NCBI GenBank assembly: GCA_964023205.1
Contig: OZ026842.1
Span: 3,885,067 to 3,949,066, forward strand
Direction: 5' to 3'
Length of the DNA stretch: 64,000 nucleotides
Source: Lutraria lutraria
Taxonomy: Eukaryota; Mollusca; Bivalvia; Venerida; Mactridae
Both the position numbers and the translations under genes were made by a program. Each line of letters begins with the position of its first letter. Position 1 is the first letter of the stretch. This document shows, piece after piece, positions 12,411 through 23,882 of this stretch. The notes beneath the pieces were generated by a model. The model was not told where the DNA came from. It searched no databases and saw nothing but the letters and a program-made list of their open reading frames with translations.

Positions 12411-12708
12411 GACTGAAACAAATAGAAGATGGGTTAGTAAACCTATCTGTGACCATGAAAAACTGTAGAAGAAGAGGTACAGAAAGTTAGTGGGAATCTA
12501 GCACAGACAAAAAATGATATTCTTGAAAAGAAAAGAAATGAAATCAGATAACGATACTAGACTGAAACAAATAGAAGATGGGTTAGTAAACCTATATGTG
12601 ACCATGAAAAACTGTTGAAGAAGAGGTACAGAAAGTGAGCGGGAATCCAGCACAGACAAACAATGATATTCTTGAAAAGAAAAGAAAAGAAGGGGATGAC
12701 AGGAAGAA
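12411..12708 (+). repeat. 149-bp direct tandem duplication inside the LINE ORF1
   Basis: gactgaaacaaatagaagat begins at 12411 and again at 12560. The two copies stay highly similar through gatattcttgaaaagaaaag. The second copy runs into the open frame 12635-12868, so the duplication lies in the coding part of ORF1. Confidence 0.9.
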
Positions 12709-12868
12709 TAGAGCGAATAATTTAATGTTCTTCCATGTGCCCATCAGTCATGCCAGTGACCCCAAGGAACGAAAAGAACACGATGAATTTTTAGTCAAAA
12801 GTTTAAATAGTGAACTTCCAAATCAGGAAGGGCTGGAACTGAAAACGTGTTACAGGCTATCTAGTTAG
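12635..12868 (+). pseudogene. CR1-like ORF1 C-terminal fragment
   Basis: The frame reads KRKEGDDRKNRANNLMFFHV, then PKERKEHDEFLVK and ELKTCYRLSS, and then stops. Ra-NLmffhVPe...d--f is the start of the RRM-like fold found in LINE ORF1 proteins, followed by the R-G/C-y-R-l segment. The next codons (about 12870-13100) look like a frame-shifted continuation (gttgtcatcctgtcaaagaagcgg). Upstream acidic and lysine-rich residues suggest the coiled coil that precedes the RRM in intact proteins. Confidence 0.6.
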
Positions 12869-13199
12869 AGTAAACCGAGCGAGAAACCCACTCTTAAGGT
12901 TGTCATCCTGTCAAAGAAGCGGAGCACAGAATTATTGATGAAATCCAGAGATTAACAAATATTGACGACCCAGTCTTAAAAAGCATAATAATAGCCACAG
13001 ATAAGACCTTTGATTGAAACAGCTACAAATGTGAAAAAACATAGACAGGACCGGGGGAACATGTCTCTTTTCGTCATGGCGAGGTGACTGAATTACCACA
13101 AGCGCCATGTGAAAGTTCATTTCTAGAGTAAGCGTCAGAATAAATCTGTTTTTAATGATGTATGAAGTGAAGACAAAAATGACTTTTTTTAAATGTTCT

Positions 13200-13870
13200 T
13201 TACACCAACATGGATTCCGGTATTACGAATAAGAAGGAACAACTTAAGTTAATTATACTTGATAAAAATCCAGACATTATCATTCTGAACGAAATTCTTC
13301 CAAAGCGTACCAAACTAAAAAACGGGTTAAGGCTTAATGACTTTAACATTGAGGGTAATGACTTCGTTACTAAATCTACAACAACCGACCGTACCACCTG
13401 CCGTGGAGTTATCTTATATTTTAAAACAGTGTTTATATGTACAGTGTTTAAATGATTTTGACTTTGAAGAATCGATCTGGTTGCGTATTCAGCTCGAAGG
13501 TACAGATAGCCTACTAATTGGGAATATATACAAAAGTCCATCTGGAACTAGGGATAGTAATAGTAAGTTGAATAATCGTTGTTTATGGAGAAAGTAAAGG
13601 ACCTATTTCCACCACAACGTGTATCAACGAGACATATATAGTTCGGGTCAATCACCTTCGCGGCTAGACCTTATGTTTACAAACCAAGAGGATACGATAT
13701 CGGATCTTGAGTATATGCCGCCTCTGCGTGCTAGTGACCATTCATGTACGTTCTTTAAATTCATGTGCTACACTTACTGCAAATGTTGATAGAAGGCCGA
13801 ACTTTTACAAAGGCGATTACTCATCAATGAAAGTTGACTTTAGTAATATTAATTGGGAAATCTGAAATCA
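13200..13870 (+). pseudogene. LINE endonuclease (EEP) relic
   Basis: The open frame 13210-13455 begins NKKEQLKLIILDKNPDIIIL and continues to NEILPKR, the start of an apurinic-type endonuclease; the usual n-E-W/T...glutamate is present as NEI. A shifted frame 13450-13540 gives ESIWLRIQLEG and LLIGNIYKSPSGT, the conserved G--YRsP strand. Near 13650-13740 a further frame gives SRLDLMFTNQED and LRASDHS, containing the terminal SDH catalytic motif. Order and motifs fit one endonuclease domain broken by several frameshifts. Confidence 0.8.
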
Positions 13871-13879
13871 GATGATGTA

Positions 13880-15850
13880 AATGTCTACTGGGAAAATTTC
13901 CTACAGTGTATTTATTATATTATTGATAAACAGTCCGAGGGTGAACTTTTCTAGTAAGTTGAAAAAGCAACCATGGATCAATAAAGATGCAATGTTAGCA
14001 ATTCAGATTAAGAAAAGAGCTTGGAAAACGTATGCTATGAGTAAAAATAAACGTAACTACCAGCTTTATGCGGAGTAAAGTAAAAAAGCAACTCGAGCTT
14101 GTAGACTAGCTAAAATAAAATTTGAACAAGAACTAGCCAATAACATTAAAAGTGATAGTAAATCCTTTCGGAGATATGTCAGAAATCAATCGAAAACTAA
14201 AAGCGATATAACAGACTTAATGGATGAAGATGGATCACTTTTAACCTCAGAGTTTCAAAGGGCAGAGGTACTGAACACTTTCTTTGCAAGCGTTTTCACG
14301 GAGGAAGACTTGAACACCATATACTGACTTCCCGGATAAACAGTTTATGACACCTCTCTGCAATATCTCACTGAACAAAGATATAATTAAGAAAAAACTC
14401 CAGAAACTTAATTTATCTAAAGCTCCAGGTCTGGAATCTATTCATCCATTGTTTCTGAGAGAGTGCTCTGATGAATTGTGTGGACCTATTTTAGACATTT
14501 TTCTTGTGTCTATGGAGACCGGCTCCAATTATAGACCTGTCAGTTTAACGTACAGTTATTTTATGTAAAATCTTGGAATCTATCGTGAGAGACTCTATTA
14601 TGAATCATATGATTGATAATCATTTATTTAACCAAAATCAACATGGTTTTAGACCGAAAAGATCTTGCGTTACTTAGTTCATTGAGGTTATAGATTACTG
14701 GGCAGAAATACTAGATACTTGTAAGGGGGCAACCTGGACTGTATATATTTGGATTTCGCGAAGGCTTTCGATACCGTGCCACACCATAGATTACTAAAGA
14801 AAAATTACATTCTTATGGAATAAGAGGGAACATACATGTACGCAGCTGGATCTCCGCATTTCATAGTCATAAGAAGCAACAGGTTAAAATTGGATCATCC
14901 AAGTCCTCGTGGCCTCCTGTGAAGAGTGGTATCCCTCAAGGAAGTGTCTTAGGGCCTACTTTATTTTTAATATTCAACAATGATTTACCAGATTGTGTGG
15001 AAAATATTACAAAGCTTTTCGCAGACGATACTATGATCTATCGCCCAATATATGACATTTTGGATAATTTGAGTCTTCAAAATGATTTAGCTAAACTTAC
15101 AGATTGGTCAGATAAGTGCCAACTTTGTTTCAATACCAGCAAATGTAAATGTCTTCATGTAGGGAGATCCAACACTGAACACACATACTATATGAGTGAC
15201 CATAAAGGCAGATCAAAAATAGATGATATCAACAGTGAAGAGGATATTGGAGTCATCTTTGACGAATGACTTAAATTTAACATTCATATAACATCAAAAA
15301 TAAAGAAAGCCAACCAAGTCATAGGAATGATTCCTAACACTTTTACTGTTGTATGAGGCCTTTGTTCGACCACATCTAGAATAGGCGTCCGTGATATGGT
15401 CCCCAACCTATAAAAGAAACATACTTTTAATTGAGCAAGTTCAAAGAAGAGCCACAAGGATTATCCCATCACTGAAGAACAAATCATACGAAGATATATT
15501 AAAAGCGTTCGTTAGGCTTACCAACTCTTCTATATAGGCGAGGGAGAGAGTGAGCTGATGTAATACAATTATTTAAGATACTAAAGGATAATGAGGGAGT
15601 GAACATTAACAGCCTAAAACCGTCTGATAATGAAACGACAAGGGGTCATGAATTTAAATTGTCGAAAATAAACGTATGTATAACTAGTCGTTTTGGACAA
15701 GACCGTTTTTCAAAATAGAGTTGTTAATAACTGGAACTTTCTATCGAGCAGCACCATAGCTTCAACATCTATAACTATTTTTAAGAGTAACCTAAACAAC
15801 GAATGGAAATATAAAGTCAACAGATTTGACATAGTAAATAATCAGTAGAC
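13880..15850 (+). pseudogene. LINE reverse transcriptase relic
   Basis: Fragments in order: KKQPWINKDAMLAIQIKKRA (from about 13961), LNLSKAPGLESIHPLFLREC (about 14405), NYRPVSLT (14527), HGFRPKRSC (14645), LDFAKAFDTVPH (14749), KSGIPQGSVLGPTLF (14922) and LFADDTMIY (15017). The last carries the catalytic F-A-D-D. These are RT blocks 1-5 of CR1/L2-type elements. A post-catalytic segment with WSPTYKRNI and VQRRATRIIPSLK follows near 15390-15480. Stops and frameshifts separate most blocks, so the gene is dead although the active-site aspartates survive. Confidence 0.9.
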
Positions 15851-16251
15851 TACACTACCATCCTGTGAAATGGACTAATTAACCGTGTATAAAAAGTGTG
15901 ATCATGAAACTAGATCAAGATTGGGTCAACACGAGCTAACTAGCTCAGAAAAGGGGTAGCATGACAAGGTAAACAAGGTAACCAAGAAGTGATTAAAATT
16001 AAAGCTATTGTTTGAGTTGCCGATGTCTGGAACAGCGTAAACATACAACTACAATTAAGTACATGATCATGAACCTAAAAGGATTTAACGAACCTCAAGC
16101 AACTACCATATACAATAATATACTATTGTGTTGTAATTGCAATGACTAACAACTGTCACTATGAAAAGACAGTTTCCAATCGCTACTGAACAAACATCGC
16201 GCCTTTAATGGAACACTAATGAAATAGTAGCAGCTGGAGGTGGGGCTTTAG

Positions 16252-16851
16252 GGTTTGCCTGAAAAGCGAGAACAGCATGTTTCCGCCGAAACAACTTTTA
16301 TGTACGGAAAAAAACTTTTATTTCAAATGTTTATAAACGATATTTAATATTATTTTGTAATAATAATTGATATACTTATTAATAATTGTTATATTTGATA
16401 AAAATACGTACATCATTTCCGAAAATCTTGTTCATTTATATAGGTAAATACTAAATAGTGATTGTGTGGCTGTTTGATTATAGCGTTAAACCGATATACA
16501 GAAACAACTATTTTCTACAAGAACTTATAAAAGTCCTTGTTTTCTACGGAAACAACTTTCAAATCGAACATTTGAAATAAAAGTTGTTTCCTTACATAAA
16601 AGTGGTTTCCGTAGAATTTTTTGGCCGTTTGTCGGTTATACAAAATAAAACAGCCACAAGGTCACTATTTGAACTTTTTTTCGGAAATAACGTATTTTTA
16701 TGATATATATAATTATCAATTCATAATAAAGATATTTATTGTTATGAAAATGTACGACTTATATCTTTATAAAACATTTGAAATAAAAGTTGTTTCCATA
16801 CATAAATGTTGTTTCCGCGGAAACAAATTGTTTCCGCATTTCAGGCAAACC
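16252..16851. mobile_element. MITE with ggtttgcctgaaa termini
   Basis: The left end ggtttgcctgaaaagcg is matched by the right end gcatttcaggcaaacc in inverted orientation. Similarity continues inward through gtttccgccgaaacaactttta and atttgaaataaaagttgtttcc. A second inverted pair, ttctacggaaac / gtttccgtagaa, sits inside at about 16542-16616, so the element may hold a nested or duplicated arm. No transposase is visible. Confidence 0.8.
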
Positions 16852-18053
16852 GCGGGTCTTTGTACCAAAAGCGAGGGTTGTTGATTGTCTAATTAATGGA
16901 CTTCCAACAGACGATTCTTACGAACCTCAAAAACGTTTGTTTGTTAGGCAGTTGTTAGAGGTTTTAGTGGCAGTTGTTAGATTTTTTTGGTTTGGGTGAT
17001 GTTACAGGATGTGAATGCCTAGTCCAAGATTACTCTCTTTGTCTATATATTTAACCGCCTATTAGCGGCATATAGCTTCCTCCGACAGATAATTATAACC
17101 TAGATAACATATTTTAGGTCCTTTTCCGACGCACGACATGCCACTCTCCTAAAATATTATAGTCGCCTCGTGTTATGCTCTACTGGATTCATTTTGTATT
17201 CACGAAAGCGTCGGTATATATAAAATCTAATAGTTGGTGGAAAGAATGGATATTTAAAATAGTTTGCTCAGTTGTTAATTGGTGTTTTATAATGAATGTC
17301 TTGACAATATTCACAATATTACAGTCACCGAATATTTTACGTTTATGACAATTAAGATAGAGCTGACACGAGCCCCTCGACATCTGTGCGCGAGAGATAG
17401 CGAACGGCAACTCTAGACAGAAGTTGGCCAAATGCTTGAGTCACCAACTCCAAGCGCCTACATGAGACTGACATAAAAAAAGGAAGTTGGTTACGATAAC
17501 TTTTACAAAAAGTTATCGAAGTTTCGATTATATGAGGTATTCGCCTTACTGATTCTAATATTCACATGTGAAAAGCTTTTATTTATGTTTTCATTGAAGG
17601 AAATGTGAGGTAAATCGCTCTAAATGATGTGAATTTCAACTTCGAGAATATGTAGTAGTGCCCGGACATGTTAGCTTCTGGATATTTTTTTTCGATTAAA
17701 TTCATGGAATTTTGCGTTACATGTTTAGTCCTTGAATCATGTAAATGATGATCTGATTTGAAATGCTTGGTTTTGTATTAGGAAATCAAACTTTGATAAT
17801 GTAAATTTATATAATATTTTGGTCAGAGTATTCTTTTTAAGTTTTAGCTTATAGAATATTAGATTCCACTTTTCGGCTGGTCGATTTCGCGAACAAATTC
17901 AGAAGGGCCATCCCCCCAGCCTGAAGAACAACTGCATAATGTGTGGAAACACAGATTATGTCAAAATTCTTCAATAACTGACTTAAATTGATAGAAATAT
18001 GCTTTAAAAATCTATGTTAAATATTAAACTTAAAATTTTACGTTGCATACATG
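16852..18053. other. Intergenic, no gene recognised
   Basis: No supportable gene. It includes a perfect 11-bp-arm hairpin at 17494-17518 (cgataactttt / aaaagttatcg around a 3-nt loop). Confidence 0.5.
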
Positions 18054-18055
18054 TA

Positions 18056-19009
18056 GACAGACCGGAACAGTACACGGACGCTACCAGTACGCGGACACCC
18101 TCGTATTCGACGAGTTTTAAATATTTAAAACGTCCTGTACGATACTGATATTACTTACCTATATTCGCAGCAAACTTACCTTTCTTCCGGTATGATACAT
18201 ATACTGTTTACACTTCCTGTTTATACTGACCAGCAGACAATATAAATTATATTTGTAAAAATATGTAAGTCCTTGTGTACATGGCTAAAAAATCGCCACT
18301 GATTAAAATAATCTACGTAATTTAAAAAATATGAGACAATATCACTTGAATAGACTTTTTAGTAAACAAAAAACCTGCTGTACACAATCGATTATGTTAC
18401 AGCAACCTTCGCATCTTTATCACTTGGGTGCTTGAACCATGTGACTACAGGTACCTGCCAAATGTTTTTGCATTCCATGTTATTCTTTATTTTCACGTCC
18501 TTAAGCTATAAACTTAGTGATGGAAATAAGTAAATTTAGATAAATACTCATTTCTGTATAAAATACGAAATAAAACTATAGGAGAGTCTATGTTTTGCAT
18601 GATGTTTGCAAAGAAGAATAAATGAACTGACATTTTGCACTCAATGCTTAAAACATGTTACTTTTTAATATAGAAAATATTCTATTTTAATTTTCATGAC
18701 TGTGTAAATGAAATAAATACACAAAAAAGCATTTTCGGGTGAGTTTACTTTATTTGACCACCTTTACGTCTATATAAAAGGGTGTCCGCATACTGGTTAA
18801 ATTGAACAATAATTTTAAGCCGTAACTGTACCTGCCGCGATGCCTGACTGCGCATGCGTAGTGCATTGTTTACAATCGTAAGTTCCTGTAAATTTCTAAG
18901 CAAAGATTCATCTTCAAAACTACAAAGACTGGATTATTTAAAACACGGCCTCATTTACACGAAATTGTTACATATGGGGAAAAGTGTCCGCATACTGTTC
19001 CGGTCTGTC
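18056..19009. mobile_element. MITE with gacagaccggaacagta termini and TA duplication
   Basis: The left end gacagaccggaacagtac (18056) is mirrored by the right end gtactgttccggtctgtc-like sequence (tactgttccggtctgtc, ending 19009). TA dinucleotides flank both sides. gtgtccgcatactg words recur internally near 18782 and at the right end. TA target sites and 17-bp termini fit a Tc1/mariner-like non-autonomous element. No transposase reading frame is present. Confidence 0.85.
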
Positions 19010-19126
19010 TAATAACCACTAAACCAGTGGCAACATACTTTCATACAATTCAACTCTGTATATAACCACTGTCAGAACAATTAAATTCTAAATCAATCTT
19101 TATAATGGATACCTAGGATTAACGTC

Positions 19127-19635
19127 ATCAAGGACTTATATACATACATGGATTCGCAACTGCTAAAAATAGATCAAACGATATCGTTCGGCGATCCCAC
19201 AATGCATTGCTATATACTCGGCAATGTCCGACAGCTGTATTTGGGTGTTTACGAATTTGATTATACTAATAAAACTCTGGCAATTGGGCACGGGAAATTG
19301 GTAAAGGATGCAAGAAATTCCTTAAAGATATTGAGATACATTTATAATCCACAAAGTCTAAGTATAAGCATTGAAAAAGGCATCAGTCGAACATTTTAAA
19401 TTCCAAGATGGCGGACATCTATTATAATCCTTTCGTCTCCGAGATTAAATATTCGGAATACCACGGATATTTTCGCTGTTGTTATCATTCGGATATCACG
19501 GATTTATTCATATTTTCGCTTTTGTAAACAATAGCTTGTATTCCCGTTGATTCACGTCTTATTATCGCGGGATTTGATTACTTTAAACTGTTAATACGGA
19601 AGTTGCGAATCCATGTATGTATATAAGTCCTTGAT
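19127..19635. mobile_element. MITE with 35-bp perfect terminal inverted repeats
   Basis: The termini start atcaaggacttatatacata and continue as catggattcgcaact. The right end at 19601-19635 is the exact reverse complement over 35 bp. An 83-codon open frame (19148-19399, plus) starts inside the left terminus; I do not recognise the predicted peptide and treat it as incidental. The superfamily is unclear because I see no convincing target duplication. Confidence 0.9.
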
Positions 19636-20261
19636 CTAATTAACATGATCATCATTACCTTAAGTTGCATAACATGTTGATTTAATGATCAATACTAATC
19701 TTGCTCACATGACTACTGTGCTGGATTTTAAGTGTAAGGAAATTTGTTGTTTCTAGTTACCCGACCTACCCTAATTTTTCCCCATTCTGGGCCCTAGCTG
19801 CACTTTAGGAGAAAGGGCCCAGGGCCCTCAGGTAGGGGAATTTTGCGTCGTTCAACTTATATAATATATACTGTAGATTAACGCTTAAATTACAGAATAC
19901 ATGTCATGTGCAAGTGCAAATAAATTAATTGATTGTGTGAATTTATGAAACATTAATAAAAAGTCACAATTATTTATTCATGCATGTTAATTAAAATGCA
20001 TTTGAACTGTATGTGTAATATTTGAAACCAATAAAGATGTGTATGTGTAATAATATAAAAAAAATGTGTTAATAATTTTGTCATGATATCATTATCCTAG
20101 CAAACTTACTGTAAAGGTTACAATACTATTAAATAGGTAGGTGACTCCAAATTGAAGGTTTAAATTATTTGACCTTGACATCTACTGATAAATCTTCTAT
20201 CACAATTATGTGCTGATTGTCTTTTAGGTAAATTTTAAGGAACTAGGACCATCCTAACTTC
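19636..20261. other. Intergenic with dispersed repeat family C
   Basis: gtttctagttacccgacctaccctaa at 19749 onward is repeated in diverged form at 56089 onward (gtttctagttacctgacctatcc). The local sequence also has gggccctagctg and gggcccagggccctc palindromic words. No gene seen. Confidence 0.5.
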
Positions 20262-20960
20262 CAAAATTATGAGGCTGACAGATTGTGGGAATGTTTAAAC
20301 TTTTTATAGGTTTCAATGTCAGAATATGATTTCCCATGAGATTTTTTCAAAAACTTTGACTTTCCATTAATTACCTGTTAAATTTGTATTGAAGTCAATG
20401 GTAGTAGCCCATTTTTCAAATATTAAACAAAACAAAAAACAACATCAAATTCAATGAAAACTTGTGGTAAAAAAGATGCAATAAACGGTAGAAATCTAAT
20501 TTGTTAAAGAAAAATATTGGTCTGGGCATCCTTAAAAAATATTTTGTTTGCAGTAACGCTGCCTACACTCACCAATCAAGGCACCTACCAAACTTTTTTT
20601 GGCCTCTCAGGATTTTTATTCATTTAAAATAGCCTTCTGACATGGATTTTGGGTTAAATATATTAATAAATTGTAAAAAAATCCTACCTATACCTACACA
20701 CTCAAACTTTTCTGGGTCGGTTACAGCAAAACGAACATTTTTTAAAGGATGACCTCACCGTGCAATAAGTGTAGAAATTAATATTTTTCAACAAGGGCAA
20801 CAACTCTTACAAAAGTTTTAAAATGTGAGTTAAATAAATTGAAGTATCCAAGGTAACTATGAAAGAAATAATGATAACTGGGTAAAGCTGTTTATGGAAT
20901 ATGAACATTTTTGTGTAGCATTAGGCAAATACTTCAGAAAGTACAGTACATGAATGCAAT
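20262..20960 (+). repeat. Dispersed repeat, family A copy 2
   Basis: The longest copy of the family also seen at 1140-1445 and 34218-34330. Shared words include tataggttt, atgagattttttcaaaa, gaaattaatatttttcaaca and agggcaacaactcttac. It appears to be split by about 300 bp (roughly 20410-20760) that copy 1 lacks, possibly a nested insertion. Confidence 0.6.
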
Positions 20961-21967
20961 TGGTATGTAACAGTTCAACTTTACTTAGAGGTAGTCAATT
21001 CATGTACTACTGTGTTTACCAGCTGATCCCATTCTTAACCAACGACCTATAAAGATACATTTAGTTATATGACTATACCCTCAGCAAAGCTATTCAAAAA
21101 GTGTCTTCTTACATTTGTAAGAAGACTCTTCAATAACTCAACTTTCTCATGGACATAATTGTTTATCAGATACTATACATGTATATTAGTATAGGTCTTT
21201 GTCATAACAAAATAACTTTTACATTCTATTTTAGCTCATAACCTTTTAATGTGAAACACTTCGTGGTAAAGATATTAACCATCTGATGATTGTTTTACAG
21301 CTTTCTAATGTTTCTTACCATTATGATGTTACTGATGCATAAATAATACAATTGTATGTATTTAATGAGTGTATTGTATATGCCTGAGGGCCTTTACATG
21401 TTTACAAAGGTTATTTTACATATCACCTACAAGACAGCTTGTATTATACTGGTCATGCCCTATTATGACTTTAACATGTATAAATGTTCAGCTTTTATAT
21501 GACATATATACTGATGTTCACTATAAAATAAGGAATTATTTGTTGAGCTAAAATGGTTCTATATTTCGGTATGTAGTGCTGTGGTTGATTTATTTCATGG
21601 ATTATATATCTGTGTTGTGTGTCTTGAAAATTCTTTTTGATTTAGTTGCAGACATGCTGCAGTGATTGTCTATTTTGTACAGTGATTTTAATCTATATAT
21701 ATATTTATTTAATTTCCTCCATATTCAGAGAGCATTACATGAATAATAACAATGTAACATATGTACATAACATCATAATGATGAAGAATTCATAATTAAT
21801 AGAATTTGAATTATATACATAAAATGTATTTCGTTCATGTGAATGAATTGTTGTAACTGGCATTTATAAATACAAATGTACATGTATAATAATGGATCAA
21901 GAATGATTCAAAAGCCTAAGAGGTTATAATGATAAAAAATGATATAATAGGCAAACTTAAATATACA
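20961..21967. other. Intergenic, no gene recognised
   Basis: AT-rich. A short TA tract lies near 21694-21702. Nothing codes convincingly. Confidence 0.45.
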
Positions 21968-21975
21968 CAAATCAC

Positions 21976-22880
21976 TAGGGCTGTCCCGATATGGCAGCGT
22001 ACCGGGTACATACCGGTACAGTGCTGGACGATATGCGTATCGTATCGGAAGGTCTCGTATCGGCCGTATCGTGTTTTTTTTATTTTATATTAAAAAAACT
22101 CTTAGAATGTTGAACAACTGAACTAGATTTGCGAATTTACTCTCATATCATCATCGACAATGCTTACGCAACTAATATCCGGGATTCCATACTCCATGTA
22201 CAGACATTAGCAGCGTCAGTTAATGCTAGACAACGAATTCGATTCGAATATTCAGATTTTGTCAAGTAGATTATTATTGACTTATAAATTTTATTACGCC
22301 ACCATTTAATTTTACATACAATACGGCAGCATTTTGGTTTGCTGGTTAATGAAACAAAGAAGCACGTATATAGTTGTCTGTAAGAAGTTTCATCGCGATG
22401 TCAAGTATAGTGGTGGGACTAGCAACCTTAGAACATGTATATCTCATCATCATAACATCCAAGCTGAAGATTATTACTAGTATTTTGGTATTGTTAATCA
22501 TTTTGACAATCATAACCCTGATTCTTTAAACAATTGTATATGGCTTAAAAGTACTATTCTTGATATAAGGCAATTTATGGGACAGGGATAAAAACTTACT
22601 AATATTTCTCATAATTATTTAATTCCACAATATCAACAAACATATAAGTGAATCAAATCGATGACTTTAAGTACAAGAAGAATTTAGTTTTACGCCTTTT
22701 TAACAGTTAATTAGGACTTTCTAGCACCAAACAAATGTGCAGAGTTCCCCAAAACACTAATATTTTAACGTTTTTCATTACTTTGAAATATTGTAATATT
22801 GTATCGTTGATATCGCATATCGCTAGTACCGTATCGCAATACGTATCGTATCGGCTGAGATCTGTATCGGGACAGCCCTA
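21976..22880. mobile_element. Non-autonomous hAT element with 8-bp target duplication
   Basis: The termini are tagggctgtcccgata (21976) and tatcgggacagccctа-type right end (tatcgggacagcccta, ending 22880), perfect inverted repeats of 16 bp. The 8-bp word caaatcac is duplicated at 21968-21975 and 22881-22888. An 8-bp duplication and t/cagggctg termini are diagnostic of the hAT superfamily. Subterminal regions are rich in cgtatcg/cgatacg words in both orientations. The 905-bp interior has no transposase frame. Confidence 0.95.
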
Positions 22881-22888
22881 CAAATCAC

Positions 22889-23289
22889 CTTGTACAAAAT
22901 GTCCAAAAATCTATCGCAGAAGGCTTACTTAACAGTTTAACCTGTAATATTGTCCAAATGACCACAAAGACTGAATGAGAACTGTCCATAACGGGCCAGA
23001 ATCAAACCTGCATATGAGCAAGTGATAGATTAGTTATTTGATTTAATTAATATGTTACCCTCACACTTAATGAATATGTGCTAATCTACATTATGTTAAT
23101 TATTTAACTGTTGTTTTGTTGTTTATATAATGGCCCATTCATCAGCTATATTATATAACTATAGTCTTTTCAGAACTACCGGTACCCCAGAGAGAGGGGG
23201 TGAAAATACAGGAGAGCCCGTGTTTATATCCCTACTCTTAATTTTAATAGTTTTACTGCTGTTTACCATGCTTTGTATACATCTCAACT
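22889..23289. other. Intergenic upstream of BLZF1
   Basis: No exon recognised. A promoter or untranslated first exon of the downstream gene could lie here, but I cannot place one. Confidence 0.4.
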
Positions 23290-23297
23290 GTTTTCCA

Positions 23298-23788
23298 CAC
23301 AGTTGGCAGTATCAGTGTTTGGTCCACAAATGATGCAAAAAAAATCCCGTCATTGATCTTATATATTCTATCAAGGTGAAAAGCCTACTATATGTCTATA
23401 TGCCAAACAATGTGGAACATCGCATCTCGTTGTTTCAGCATAAAATATGTGTGCTGAAGGAAAATTGCTACACATTTCATTAAGATAAACTATAAGATAC
23501 ATGTATTAATTCCTTCCGAAAATCTCATTCAATTACATCTAATAACTGTTTGACGGTAAAATTGTGTTCCTTTCATTATTTAACTTCGCTGCAAGCCATT
23601 TTGAATCAAGTGCGAGTGATGTATCCAGCGATCTGATAGGTCGGATATGTTAGTACAATAGACTGTTAATTTCATGCCGAAATTCGGTTGGAATGAATAT
23701 CTTATACATTGTAGTTAATCTGAATGACATGTGTAGCAATTTTCCTTTTGCATCCTTTGTGGACCAAACACTGCTACTGCCACCTGTG
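23298..23788. mobile_element. hAT-like MITE directly upstream of BLZF1
   Basis: The left terminus cacagttggcagtatcagtg matches the reverse complement of the right terminus (cacaggtggcagtagcagtg), and similarity extends through tttggtccacaaa. The 8-bp word gttttcca is duplicated at 23290-23297 and 23789-23796. A second internal inverted arm (aggaaaattgctacacat near 23458) pairs with sequence just inside the right end. It ends about 50 bp before the acceptor of the first coding exon of golgin-45. Confidence 0.88.
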
Positions 23789-23882
23789 GTTTTCCAGTGA
23801 TATCTTAGATATACTATGATAAAATTTTTTTCTTTCTTTCAGGTATTTATAATTTAAAGAATTATACCTGAATTCAATCAAT

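Larger units (their letters stand above)
11400..16010 (+). mobile_element. Decayed CR1/L2-like non-LTR retrotransposon
   Basis: On the plus strand, in order: a zinc-finger ORF1 fragment, a second ORF1 fragment, an apurinic-type endonuclease and a reverse transcriptase with conserved motifs. This is the CR1/L2/jockey-like layout. The start is set near ctccgcgcaagatggcgg (about 11436) and the end near the loss of coding similarity (about 15850-16010); both are approximate. The copy has an AT-rich non-homologous segment at about 12026-12360, a 149-bp direct duplication and many frameshifts. I found no flanking target-site duplication. Confidence 0.85.

Noticed and set aside
19148..19399. 83-codon frame as a transposon gene
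   Set aside because: It begins inside a terminal inverted repeat, is short and has no transposase motif. It is probably incidental.
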